Shown in pieces: positions 1 to 7,971 of a stretch of 11,968 bases of DNA (position 1 is its first letter; each line of letters starts with the position of its first letter). Source of the DNA: CAYRPN01 sp964426135 (GTDB lineage Bacteria; Planctomycetota; Phycisphaerae; Phycisphaerales; Phycisphaeraceae); assembly GCA_964426135.1 (NCBI GenBank), contig CAYRPN010000158.1:1-11968 (forward strand). The letters run 5' to 3'. A program made the position numbers and the translations under genes. The notes under the pieces were generated by a model. That model saw only the letters and a program-made list of their open reading frames with translations, made no database searches and had not been told where the DNA came from.

Positions 1-13
1 GCTGTTTGCCCGA

Positions 14-45
14 CCCTCCCCCTGCCCCTCCCTAAGAGGGAGGGG
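14..45. repeat. C-rich tract with 9-bp hairpin upstream of the DUF1552 gene
   Basis: Bases 25-33 pair perfectly with 37-45 (CCCCTCCCT / AGGGAGGGG) around a 3-nt AAG loop. On the minus strand, bases 14-32 carry four G runs of 3, 4, 5 and 3 separated by 1-2 nt, a canonical G-quadruplex pattern that overlaps the left arm of the hairpin. The element lies between whatever gene ends left of the window and the DUF1552 start at 101. There is no clean T run directly after the stem, so a rho-independent terminator role is only possible, not shown. Confidence 0.6.
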
Positions 46-100
46 AGTACGAACTTCGTGATTTCGTTCTTTCCTGAATTCTTGTTTTTCGGATTCCGCC

Positions 101-1426
101 ATGCCCCACATCACCAACCGTCGCGACTTCATCCGTCACCTGGGCCTCAGCGCCGCGGCGGCACCGTTCATTCTCAATCTGCCCAGCCTCGGCTTCGCCA
201 ACAACCAGGGGCACCGCAAGCAGCGCCTGGTTGTGGTCTTCAGCCCCAACGGCGTCGTGCCGTGGAACTTCTGGCCTGATGAAGAGGGCGAGTGCTTCGC
301 GATGAAGGAGTCCTGCACGCCGCTCATTCCCTTCCAGGATCAGACCCTGTTCCTCAAGGGCGTGTGCGATCGCATCCGCGGCGACGGCGACAGCCACATG
401 CGCGGCATCGGCTGCCTGCTCACCGGTGTCGAACTGTTCCCCGGCAACATCCAGGGCGGCTCCGACACGCCCGCCGGCTGGTCCAAGGGGCACTCCATCG
501 ATCAGGAAATCAAGAGCTACCTGCAACGCAAGCCCGAAACCCGCACGCGCTTCGGCTCGCTGGAGTTCGGCGTGATGGTGCCCGAACGGGCCGACACCTG
601 GACTCGCATGGTCTACGCCGGCGCCAACAAACCCATTGCGCCGATCGACGATCCCTACCAGATGTTCAAGAAGCTCTACGGCCAGGTGAAAGACCAGGCC
701 ATGCTCGCCAGCGTGCTCGACGACGTTCGCGCGGATTTGAGCAAGGTCAGCAGGATCGTCAGCGCCGAGGATCGCCGGCTGCTCGAGGAGCACGCCGCGT
801 TCGTGCGCGACATGGAGGAGCAGCTCAGGAACGCGAGCAAGGAAGACATCGGCCACGCGGTGCCGAAGCTGGAGCCGGGCGTGAAGGAAGAGAACGACAA
901 CATGCCGCGCATCGCGAAGATGCAGATCGATCTGATGGTCAGCGGCTTTCTTGCGGATGCCACGCGCATCGCAACGTTGCAGTTCACCAACTCCGTCGGC
1001 GGCGCCCGCATGAACTGGATCGGCGTCACTGAAGGGCACCACGAACTGTCGCACAAGGACGACAAGGACGCCGCCTCACAGGACAAGCTCACTCGCATCA
1101 ACAAGTGGTTCTGCGAGCAGGTGGCGTACCTGGCCAAACGCTTGTCTGAAACGCCCGAGCCAGGCGGCGCGCCGGGATCGATGCTCGACAACACGACCAT
1201 CATCTGGACCAACGAACTGGGCCAGGGCAACTCCCACACGCTGGACAACATTCCCTTCGTGATGGTCGGCGGCGGGCTGGGATTCAAGATGGGCCGGTCG
1301 CTGAAGCTCAACCGCGTCAGCCACAACCGCCTACTGTTGTCCTTGGCGCACGGCTTCGGGCACGAACTCAAGACCTTCGGCAATCCGGATTTCTGCAAGG
1401 ACGGGCCGCTGACGCAGTTGACGTGA
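101..1426 (+). CDS. DUF1552 family protein, Tat-exported
   Basis: 441 aa, recognised as DUF1552 (PF07586), an uncharacterised family enriched in planctomycetes and some other bacteria. The N-terminus has a twin-arginine signal: NRRDFIR at residues 6-12, then a hydrophobic stretch to about residue 33 (AAAAPFILNLPSLGFA), so the folded protein is expected outside the cytoplasm. Family-like segments are VVVFSPNG (44-51), GDSHMRGIGCLLTG (96-109), EGHHELSHKDDKD (311-323), and a C-terminal WTNELGQGNSHTLDNIPFVMVGG (369-391). Several His/Asp/Asn-rich motifs would suit a metal-dependent hydrolase, but no activity is established. In planctomycetes these genes commonly sit beside DUF1592/DUF1588-type cytochrome proteins; such a partner could lie left of this window. 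The start at 101 places the Tat motif correctly; no strong Shine-Dalgarno is visible. It converges on the DUF1080 gene with a 143-nt gap that holds no convincing terminator. Confidence 0.9.
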   Translation: MPHITNRRDFIRHLGLSAAAAPFILNLPSLGFANNQGHRKQRLVVVFSPNGVVPWNFWPDEEGECFAMKESCTPLIPFQDQTLFLKGVCDRIRGDGDSHMRGIGCLLTGVELFPGNIQGGSDTPAGWSKGHSIDQEIKSYLQRKPETRTRFGSLEFGVMVPERADTWTRMVYAGANKPIAPIDDPYQMFKKLYGQVKDQAMLASVLDDVRADLSKVSRIVSAEDRRLLEEHAAFVRDMEEQLRNASKEDIGHAVPKLEPGVKEENDNMPRIAKMQIDLMVSGFLADATRIATLQFTNSVGGARMNWIGVTEGHHELSHKDDKDAASQDKLTRINKWFCEQVAYLAKRLSETPEPGGAPGSMLDNTTIIWTNELGQGNSHTLDNIPFVMVGGGLGFKMGRSLKLNRVSHNRLLLSLAHGFGHELKTFGNPDFCKDGPLTQLT

Positions 1427-1569
1427 GGCCTCCCCAGAATGGATCCTTGCGATTCCGCCGGGCGACGCGAGGCGATCGCTGCCGACGCATGCGGCTTACG
1501 CGTTGCAAGGCGACTGCACCGGCCGCGGAGGGTCAGCGAAATCCGCCCGCGGATGATGGGGAGTCCACG

Positions 1570-2880
1570 TTAATCCAGTTCCTTCACATAGATATTCGCG
1601 AACTGAATCGGATCGCCGTGGTTCTGCAGCGCGATCTTGCCGCGCTTGGCCACGCCGGGGAGCTGCGCGTTTTCGATCACGGTCTTGCCGTTGAGGTTCA
1701 CGGTCAGGCGGTCGCCTTTCATGGTGATGATGAACCGGTTCCAGCCGCCGATTTTCACGTCCGCCTTTTCCTTCGGCGTGACGCCGGCGCGGACTTCCGC
1801 GGATTGTGATGCATCGGTGCGGTAGCCGTACACTTCGCCGCTGCCCACGGGCCAGTTCCAGATGTTCACCTGGCTCTTGCTGCTGCCGCGCAGGTAGATG
1901 CCGCTGTCGCCTGCGTCGTCGACTTCCACCATCTTGTCCTTGCCATCCGCATCCTTGGCCACATCGCCATTGGGCAGGATCACCGGGCGCTGCGCCTTGA
2001 TTGGCTTCCCGCTGAAGCGCCAGTCCGCAATCATGACGAAGTCGCCGTACTCTTTTTCCGTCCACAAGTCCGTGCCCTTGCCATCGTAGTCGAGCGTCCA
2101 GTCGGCGACCTTCCAGTGGCCGACGTTCTTCTCGTCCTTCACCCAGCCATCGAGGTTTTCGCCGTTGTAGATCGACTTGAATCCTTCGTGCGGTTTGGCG
2201 ATGTGTTCGGGCTTGAGCGCTTCCTTCGAAGCGGGCAGTTCCTTGATGCGGATGTTCTTGAAATGCACGAGCCCGCCTTCGCTCTCCAGGCAGATGTAGC
2301 CCTTGCGCGGGCTGCACTCCCGGCCGCTGGTGACCATCTTGCCGTTGACGGAAAGTTCCACCACGCCGTTGTTCGCCACGATGCGATAGTGGTTCCAGCC
2401 CGGGCTCATGTTCGAGCGCTTCTCGGTGGGATACGATCGCTGCCCGCTCTTGCCCGGGTTGTCGGGCTTCATCGTTGCGCCGTGGATGGGAAAGACATCG
2501 CCGTGCGTCGTGTACCAGTCGCCGCCGGCTCCGTCGAGCACCTGGATTTCGATGCCGCGCGAAAACGGCACGCCCCGGCTGGTGATCGGATCAGCCCAGA
2601 TGAAGACGCCCGAGTTCCCGCCCGGCCTCATGTGCCGCCATTCCAGTTCGAGGATGAAGTTTTCGTACATCTTCTCGGTGGCCATCACGCCGGTGGGTTT
2701 GCCGGAGCAGATGATCATGTTGTCCTTGACGGTCCACGTCGTCGGCCCGGTCTGCGCGGGGATCCAGCCGGTCAGGTCCTTGCCGTTGAAGAGATCGGTG
2801 AAGCCCTCCTCTTTTTCGGCGGCGAAGGCCGTGCAACTGAGGGCGAAGAGAACGAAAGAAATCGCGAGTGAACGGAGCAT
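1570..2880 (-). CDS. Secreted protein with two DUF1080 (3-keto-disaccharide hydrolase family) domains
   Basis: 436 aa from the ATG at 2880. That start was chosen because a perfect AGGAGG lies 5 nt upstream and it begins a classic signal peptide (MLRSLAISFVLFALSCTAFA, cleavage near residue 20); a longer reading frame to 3045 adds a non-signal leader and crosses an intergenic repeat. Two DUF1080/PF06439 copies are visible. Domain 1 is about 25-215 (GFTDLFNGKDLTGW at 26-39; GGNSGVFIWAD 87-97; GWNHYRIVANNG 161-172; HFKNIRIKEL 206-215). Domain 2 is about 232-436 (GFKSIYNGENLDGW 233-246; DSGIYLRGSSKSQVN 325-339; GGWNRFIITMKGDRLTVNLNG 378-398; FANIYVKEL 427-435). The fold is concanavalin A-like, and characterised relatives act on 3-keto-glycosides. 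Domain 2 has a loop (about 291-324) between the GDFVMIADW strand and DSGIYLR that domain 1 lacks. It is last in the minus-strand cluster, 209 nt after the DUF1501 gene. Confidence 0.9.
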   Translation of the reverse strand: MLRSLAISFVLFALSCTAFAAEKEEGFTDLFNGKDLTGWIPAQTGPTTWTVKDNMIICSGKPTGVMATEKMYENFILELEWRHMRPGGNSGVFIWADPITSRGVPFSRGIEIQVLDGAGGDWYTTHGDVFPIHGATMKPDNPGKSGQRSYPTEKRSNMSPGWNHYRIVANNGVVELSVNGKMVTSGRECSPRKGYICLESEGGLVHFKNIRIKELPASKEALKPEHIAKPHEGFKSIYNGENLDGWVKDEKNVGHWKVADWTLDYDGKGTDLWTEKEYGDFVMIADWRFSGKPIKAQRPVILPNGDVAKDADGKDKMVEVDDAGDSGIYLRGSSKSQVNIWNWPVGSGEVYGYRTDASQSAEVRAGVTPKEKADVKIGGWNRFIITMKGDRLTVNLNGKTVIENAQLPGVAKRGKIALQNHGDPIQFANIYVKELD

Positions 2881-2885
2881 GAAGG

Positions 2886-2891
2886 CCTCCT
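2886..2891 (-). promoter_or_regulatory. Ribosome binding site of the DUF1080 gene
   Basis: Perfect AGGAGG on the minus strand, 5 nt before the ATG at 2880. It fixes the start of the DUF1080 gene and argues against the in-frame extension to 3045. Confidence 0.85.
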
Positions 2892-2920
2892 GCGTTGTGC
2901 GGCGTGTGTGACGTTTCCTA

Positions 2921-2947
2921 CGTTTAGCGTCCGCTCGAAGAGCGGAA
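2921..2947 (+). repeat. REP-like hairpin element, copy A
   Basis: Head CGTTTAGCG (2921-2929), one spacer T, then stem CCGCTC / GAGCGG (2931-2936 with 2940-2945) around a GAA triloop. It lies 40 nt upstream of the DUF1080 start. It is almost identical to copy E at 9433-9459 (one difference, in the loop). The head points away from copy B in the same intergenic gap. Confidence 0.75.
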
Positions 2948-3049
2948 GTACGGTGGACGCAACATGTAAACTCGAGAGCGGAACATCGAACGCGAAACAG
3001 GCAAATGCGAATCGGATCAATGCGGAACGGGCGATCCGCCGTCATTTGT

Positions 3050-3075
3050 CCCGCCCTTCGGGCGGGCGCTAAACG
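3050..3075 (-). repeat. REP-like hairpin element, copy B
   Basis: Read on the minus strand: head CGTTTAGCG (3075-3067) directly followed by stem CCCGCCC / GGGCGGG around a GAA triloop (3066-3050). It lies just downstream of the DUF1501 stop. Stem sequence differs from copy A while pairing is kept. Confidence 0.75.
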
Positions 3076-3089
3076 GCGCTCAACGGGCG

Positions 3090-4439
<1,350 letters not shown>

Positions 4440-4445
4440 GGGGAA

Positions 4446-4451
4446 CTCCTC
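4446..4451 (-). promoter_or_regulatory. Ribosome binding site of the DUF1501 gene
   Basis: GAGGAG on the minus strand, 6 nt before the ATG at 4439. It supports independent translation initiation and the chosen start. Confidence 0.75.
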
Positions 4452-4455
4452 TGAT

Positions 4456-4482
4456 ATTTAGCCGGCGGGCTTGCCCGCCGCG
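4456..4482 (+). repeat. REP-like hairpin element, copy C
   Basis: Head ATTTAGC (4456-4462), then stem CGGCGGG / CCCGCCG (4463-4469 with 4474-4480) around a CTTG tetraloop. It is identical over 27 nt to copy D in inverse orientation. It lies in the gap between the cytochrome-domain gene and the DUF1501 gene, immediately upstream of the DUF1501 ribosome binding site. Confidence 0.78.
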
Positions 4483-4585
4483 GACGCACGAACTCAAATC
4501 AAGCTCCGCGTCGCCACATGTCAACGCCGACTACTTCATGTTGTTGGGCGATCGTGTCATTGAATCATCACAGCATACGCAGGTT

Positions 4586-4612
4586 CGCGGCGGGCAAGCC
4601 CGCCGGCTAAAT
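4586..4612 (-). repeat. REP-like hairpin element, copy D
   Basis: Exact inverse copy of element C over 27 nt, with the head ending 2 nt from the stop codon of the DUF1549/DUF1553 gene. C and D therefore bracket the whole 175-nt intergenic gap with heads outward. In the transcript they could form either two local hairpins or one long 27-bp duplex across a roughly 100-nt loop. Confidence 0.78.
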
Positions 4613-4614
4613 GA

Positions 4615-7137
4615 TCAATGATTGAACGAAAACTCCTTCGTATTCAATAGCGCCCAGAACAGATCCTGCATCGCTTCGCTGCGATCCTCCGTGCCGGCCA
4701 GCGCGGCGATCACCTGATCGCGCTCCTTGTCACTGGGCTTGCGGCAAAGCGCGGCCACGAAGAGCGCGTCGATCATCGCACGCTCGTCCGTCTTGTCTCT
4801 GAGCAATTTTGCCAGCCGGCTGTCGTTGTGTTTGACCTTCTGCAGGATCTCGCCGTTCTGCATGTGCAATAGCTGCGGCAGCGTGACTTCGTTGCTGCGA
4901 TCGCAGGCGCAGGCGGTGACGCGGTCGCTGCGGCCGAAGAGGCCCAGGAAGTACGAATCCACCTTGTGATCGGGCAGTTGAATCGCGCGCAGGCCTTGCG
5001 GATAGCCGGGGAACGAGTCGGGCACCAGCGTCGCACTGCACACCGCGTCCAGCAGCACCTCGGCGGGCAGCCGCTTGGGATAGAAACGCGAGTAAAACTT
5101 TTCATCGAGCTCGTTGTCGGCGACGGTCGCGCTGTCCGACTGATACGTGCGCGAGTTCAGGATCATTCGCATCACGTACTTGAGGTCGTAACCCTTCGCG
5201 ACGAAGTCCTGCGTCATCATCTTCCACAGTGCGGGATTCGTCGGCGGATTGCTCGAACGCAGATCATCGACAGGTTCGACGAGGCCGGTGCGGAGAAAAT
5301 GCTTCCAGATGCGGTTGACCATGTTGCCGGCGAACTGCTCATTGGTGGGGTTGGTCATCCAGTCAACCAGCGCCACGCGCGGATCGGCGCTCGGCTCGAA
5401 CGTCATTGCCGCGCGATCCAGCGGCTGCGGCACAAGCTGGGCATTCGTGCGCGGCTGATGCGATGTCGGCATGCGCGAACGGCGCTGGTCCAGTTCCTTT
5501 TTCGCGCTCTCCAGTTGCTTGCGTTCGTTTTCGATCTGCTTTTTCTTTTCATCCGCCTTGGCGGTCTCCGTGCCGGCGGCGGCGGCTTCCAGTTCGGCGA
5601 TTTTCTTTTCGATCTGGGCGATGCGCTTCTGCGAATCGCGTTCTTCGTTGGTCGCCACGACCAGGCCGGTGTTCTCGGCCTTGTACATGTCCGCGCGCTC
5701 CATGGAAACGCGGCTGAAAAACGCGGCGAAGTGGTAGTAATCGTCCTGCGTGTATTTTTCGGATGGATGATTGTGGCACTGGGCGCAGCCGATGCGGGTG
5801 CCCAGAAACGCCTGCGCGACGGAGCCGACGACTTCGCTCTTGTCCGCCGGGCGTTTCTCGCCGACGACGGTGACGTAGTAGCCCACCTGCGGGTGTTCGC
5901 CTGCGTCGCCCGCGGCGGTGAGCACGTCGCGGGCGATCTGGTGCCAGGCTTTGTTGGCGGCAAGCTGGGCGCGGAGCCAGTAGTGGAACGAGCGCACACC
6001 CTTGCTGCCGCGCACGTCATGATCGCGCTCGCGCCGGTTCTGCAATTGATCCGCGAGCACGAGCGTCCAGTAGTCCGCCCACTCCGGCCGGCTCAAGAGT
6101 TCATCGACGAGTCTGGCTCGCTTGTCCGCGCGTGCGTCCTTCAGAAACGACTCGACCGTTTCCGGGGTCGGCAGTGTGCCGATGGTGTCGAGATACGCCC
6201 GACGGAGAAAGGTCGCATCGTCACAAAGAGGCGACAGCGGAATGCGCAGGGCCTTCAGTTTCGCGAAGACGTGCGTGTCGATGGCATTGGCTGCCGGCGG
6301 AAGTTCTTTCTCATCGATCGTGCGGTCGTAAGGAATGGACACAATCACGACCTTCACCTGATCGGCGAACTGCACGCGGATGGCGGCCTCGCCCGGATGC
6401 TTCGCGGTGACCAACCCGTCGGCGGACACTGTCGCGACGTTCAAATCGCTGGAGAAAAACTGCGTGAGCCAGGCGACATCGCGCGATCGGCCATCGGTGT
6501 AGATCGCGGTCACGCCGAGCTGAAAGGACTCGCCGACGCGCATGGTTTTCACGGCGCCAACAGCATTAAGATCCGCCCCCTGACCCTTGTCCCCCGGTGC
6601 CCCTGGCCCCTGGCCCTCCCGAATCTCCAACTTCGCCACGCTCGCCTCGTCCTCGGGCTTGGCGGGCTTGTTCTTGGCGGCGAAGGGTGAACTGGGCAGC
6701 GGCGAAGCCGGCGCGCCGGCTGCGATCCAGGCGTGCAGCGTCTGGTAGGCGCGCGATTTCTCGTCGAACAGCTTGCCGCCTTCGTGGCGCACGCCCAGCG
6801 TGGGTTTGGTGAGCAGGGCACTTTGCGCGGGCGACGCGAGGTTCAGACGACGGCCCTGGTATTCGCGGGTGATCCAGTCGAAGTCCTGCTCCGGCGCGTA
6901 GCCGCGCAGCGAGAGACGGAACCCGTTCTGCCCCGCGAGTTTGCCGTGGCACGCGCCCTGGTTGCAGCCGTAGCGGGTGAGGATGGGAAGCACGTCGTGC
7001 CGGAAGGACGGTACGGAATCGTGCGGCGGCGCGGCGACTGGCGCGGTGGGCGCCGCCATGGCATCACTCGTCGCGAGAAAAAAAATCGCGAAGGCTGAAA
7101 CCGATGACTGCAAAGTCTGCAAAAAATGGAAACGCAT
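4615..7137 (-). CDS. Planctomycete cytochrome-domain protein: Big-2-like, DUF1549 and DUF1553
   Basis: 840 aa from the ATG at 7137, chosen because it starts a signal peptide (MRFHFLQTLQSSVSAFAIFF..., cleavage near DAMA-AP, 28-29). The reading frame continues upstream to 7395, but that part has no signal and runs through the terminator at 7253-7275. Domains in order: an N-terminal cytochrome-like region with GCNQGACHGK (57-66), i.e. C58-x4-C63-H64 rather than CxxCH, followed by NGFRLSLRGY and the GRRLN motif; a Gly/Pro-rich linker (172-193); a Big-2-like Ig domain (about 195-270); DUF1549 (about 283-480) with a canonical haem-type motif CAQCH at 451-455; a Lys/Glu/Gln-rich predicted coiled coil (498-555); and DUF1553 (about 585-840) ending in LLNTKEFSFNH. 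Probable role is electron transfer or a redox enzyme in the envelope, paired with the downstream DUF1501 protein. The function of this family has not been worked out. Confidence 0.92.
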   Translation of the reverse strand: MRFHFLQTLQSSVSAFAIFFLATSDAMAAPTAPVAAPPHDSVPSFRHDVLPILTRYGCNQGACHGKLAGQNGFRLSLRGYAPEQDFDWITREYQGRRLNLASPAQSALLTKPTLGVRHEGGKLFDEKSRAYQTLHAWIAAGAPASPLPSSPFAAKNKPAKPEDEASVAKLEIREGQGPGAPGDKGQGADLNAVGAVKTMRVGESFQLGVTAIYTDGRSRDVAWLTQFFSSDLNVATVSADGLVTAKHPGEAAIRVQFADQVKVVIVSIPYDRTIDEKELPPAANAIDTHVFAKLKALRIPLSPLCDDATFLRRAYLDTIGTLPTPETVESFLKDARADKRARLVDELLSRPEWADYWTLVLADQLQNRRERDHDVRGSKGVRSFHYWLRAQLAANKAWHQIARDVLTAAGDAGEHPQVGYYVTVVGEKRPADKSEVVGSVAQAFLGTRIGCAQCHNHPSEKYTQDDYYHFAAFFSRVSMERADMYKAENTGLVVATNEERDSQKRIAQIEKKIAELEAAAAGTETAKADEKKKQIENERKQLESAKKELDQRRSRMPTSHQPRTNAQLVPQPLDRAAMTFEPSADPRVALVDWMTNPTNEQFAGNMVNRIWKHFLRTGLVEPVDDLRSSNPPTNPALWKMMTQDFVAKGYDLKYVMRMILNSRTYQSDSATVADNELDEKFYSRFYPKRLPAEVLLDAVCSATLVPDSFPGYPQGLRAIQLPDHKVDSYFLGLFGRSDRVTACACDRSNEVTLPQLLHMQNGEILQKVKHNDSRLAKLLRDKTDERAMIDALFVAALCRKPSDKERDQVIAALAGTEDRSEAMQDLFWALLNTKEFSFNH
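6576..6620 (-). other. G-quadruplex-forming repeat inside the coding sequence
   Basis: On the coding strand this stretch has seven G runs of 3-5 bases separated by 1-4 nt, arranged as degenerate 7-8 nt units of the type GGGCCAG. It encodes the low-complexity linker GQGPGAPGDKGQG (residues 175-187) between the cytochrome-like and Big-2-like domains. It fits the standard G3+N1-7 quadruplex pattern, and the fold would form in the mRNA as well as in the DNA. Whether it forms in the cell cannot be told from sequence. Confidence 0.6.
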
Positions 7138-7252
7138 GAGCAACGATTCCTGCTTCGTCGGCCAGCCGGAGGCGCACGAATCGCCCGGCTCGCGGCGACG
7201 ATCCATCAGGATATTGGCGGTCGCGGGCGATCCGGTACATTCGCCGCGCACG

Positions 7253-7275
7253 AAAAAAGCCGCGGCGGCGCGGCT
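7253..7275 (-). terminator. Rho-independent terminator of the small 60-aa gene
   Basis: On the minus strand, AGCCGCG (7275-7269) pairs with CGCGGCT (7264-7258) around a 4-nt loop, directly followed by six T residues (7258-7253, sharing the last stem base). It lies about 100 nt beyond the stop of the gene at 7377-7559 and upstream of the cytochrome-domain gene, so these two minus-strand genes are probably separate transcription units. Confidence 0.7.
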
Positions 7276-7376
7276 CGTAGGCGGACTTGGTTTTGAGACG
7301 GATCCGATGATGCGAAGTTGAGGATTCACACCGCGTCGCGGCTTGCGCGCTGCGCGGGCCATTTGCACGTTTTCGC

Positions 7377-7559
7377 TTACGCGGCGCTCTGGCACATGCA
7401 GCCGGCAAGCTGTCGGCGAACGCGCTGCGCCAGGTGGGCATAGCGGGCCGAGTCGATCACATTGCCGGTCACCGCCAGTTCCAGTTGCCTGCGGCGCACC
7501 TTGGCGAGCAGGCGGGCGGCTCGGCTGGCTTCACGTTGGTTGCGGGTCATTGTCTTCAT
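7377..7559 (-). CDS. Small basic hypothetical protein
   Basis: 60 aa starting MKTMTRNQREASRAARLLAK. I do not recognise a family. The sequence is helix-prone and basic (11 Arg and 2 Lys), with a VRRRQLELAV segment (21-30), a VIDSARYAHLAQRVRRQL segment (34-51) and a CMC motif near the end (54-56). The charge and length would allow nucleic-acid or ribosome binding, but that is a guess. The start at 7559 has GGAGAG 7 nt upstream; an in-frame ATG at 7601 would add 14 residues but has no Shine-Dalgarno. A rho-independent terminator follows at 7253-7275. The terminator and the ribosome binding site together are the main evidence that the gene is real. Confidence 0.6.
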   Translation of the reverse strand: MKTMTRNQREASRAARLLAKVRRRQLELAVTGNVIDSARYAHLAQRVRRQLAGCMCQSAA

Positions 7560-7566
7560 AAACGTT

Positions 7567-7572
7567 CTCTCC
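7567..7572 (-). promoter_or_regulatory. Ribosome binding site of the small basic protein gene
   Basis: GGAGAG on the minus strand, 7 nt before the ATG at 7559. A run of eight T residues lies just upstream (minus strand). The site decides between the start at 7559 and the one at 7601. Confidence 0.6.
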
Positions 7573-7916
7573 GAAAAAAAATCTCTCCCGACATCTGTCA
7601 TTGTCCAAGGCTACGCTGGAGTAACGAGTCGGGTTTCAGGTTATTGCCGGTGAGGGTCATGTCGGGGCCAAGCGTAGCGCACCGTTCGCGGTCAGACCAG
7701 TTCTGCATTCCGCTGCACGCGGTTGCTCAGGCGTTCATCACGTGTTGGCCCGCAAGCGACTGGCCCGGTGTTCCGCGTCTCGGTAATCTGTTGCCGCCGC
7801 ACTGCAGTTGAAGACGTGCGAGCATGCCGATTTGTTCCAGGCGATCCGTCTCGTCCGTGTAAATCCGATGTAACGGGCGGAAAGTGTTGGAGATTTTGGC
7901 GACGTTGATGTCAAGC

Positions 7917-7944
7917 TTGAACTGGACAATTTGAAACCGAGAAT
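7917..7944 (+). promoter_or_regulatory. Candidate sigma-70-type promoter for the DUF1015 gene
   Basis: TTGAAC (7917-7922) and GAGAAT (7939-7944) are spaced by 16 nt, 5/6 and 4/6 matches to the housekeeping consensus, in an AT-rich pocket. Transcription would begin near 7951, leaving a leader of about 20 nt before the ATG at 7972. That agrees with the lack of a clear Shine-Dalgarno there. This is a match by eye only. Confidence 0.3.
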
Positions 7945-7971
7945 TGCAAGGTTGCCTTCTAATCATTTCCC

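Larger units (their letters stand above)
7560..7971. other. Divergent intergenic region of 412 nt
   Basis: It separates the minus-strand small gene from the plus-strand DUF1015 gene, so it should carry both promoters. The right end (about 7840-7970) is noticeably more AT-rich than the rest of the window. Reading frames exist on both strands (for example 7727-7966 minus, 79 aa), but none has a ribosome binding site, a recognisable family or coding-like composition. No repeat of the TTTAGC hairpin family is present here. Confidence 0.6.

Noticed and set aside
1427..1569. Bidirectional terminator between the convergent DUF1552 and DUF1080 genes
   Set aside because: Only short imperfect inverted repeats are visible and there is no T run on either strand.
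2881..3045. N-terminal extension of the DUF1080 protein by 55 residues
   Set aside because: It crosses REP-like copy A; the ATG at 2880 has a perfect AGGAGG and begins a signal peptide.
7138..7395. N-terminal extension of the cytochrome-domain protein by 86 residues
   Set aside because: The extension has no signal-like features, runs through a rho-independent terminator and into the next gene, while the ATG at 7137 starts a clear signal peptide.
7727..7966. 79-aa reading frame on the minus strand upstream of the DUF1015 gene
   Set aside because: No ribosome binding site, no family resemblance, and it overlaps the likely promoter region of the DUF1015 gene.
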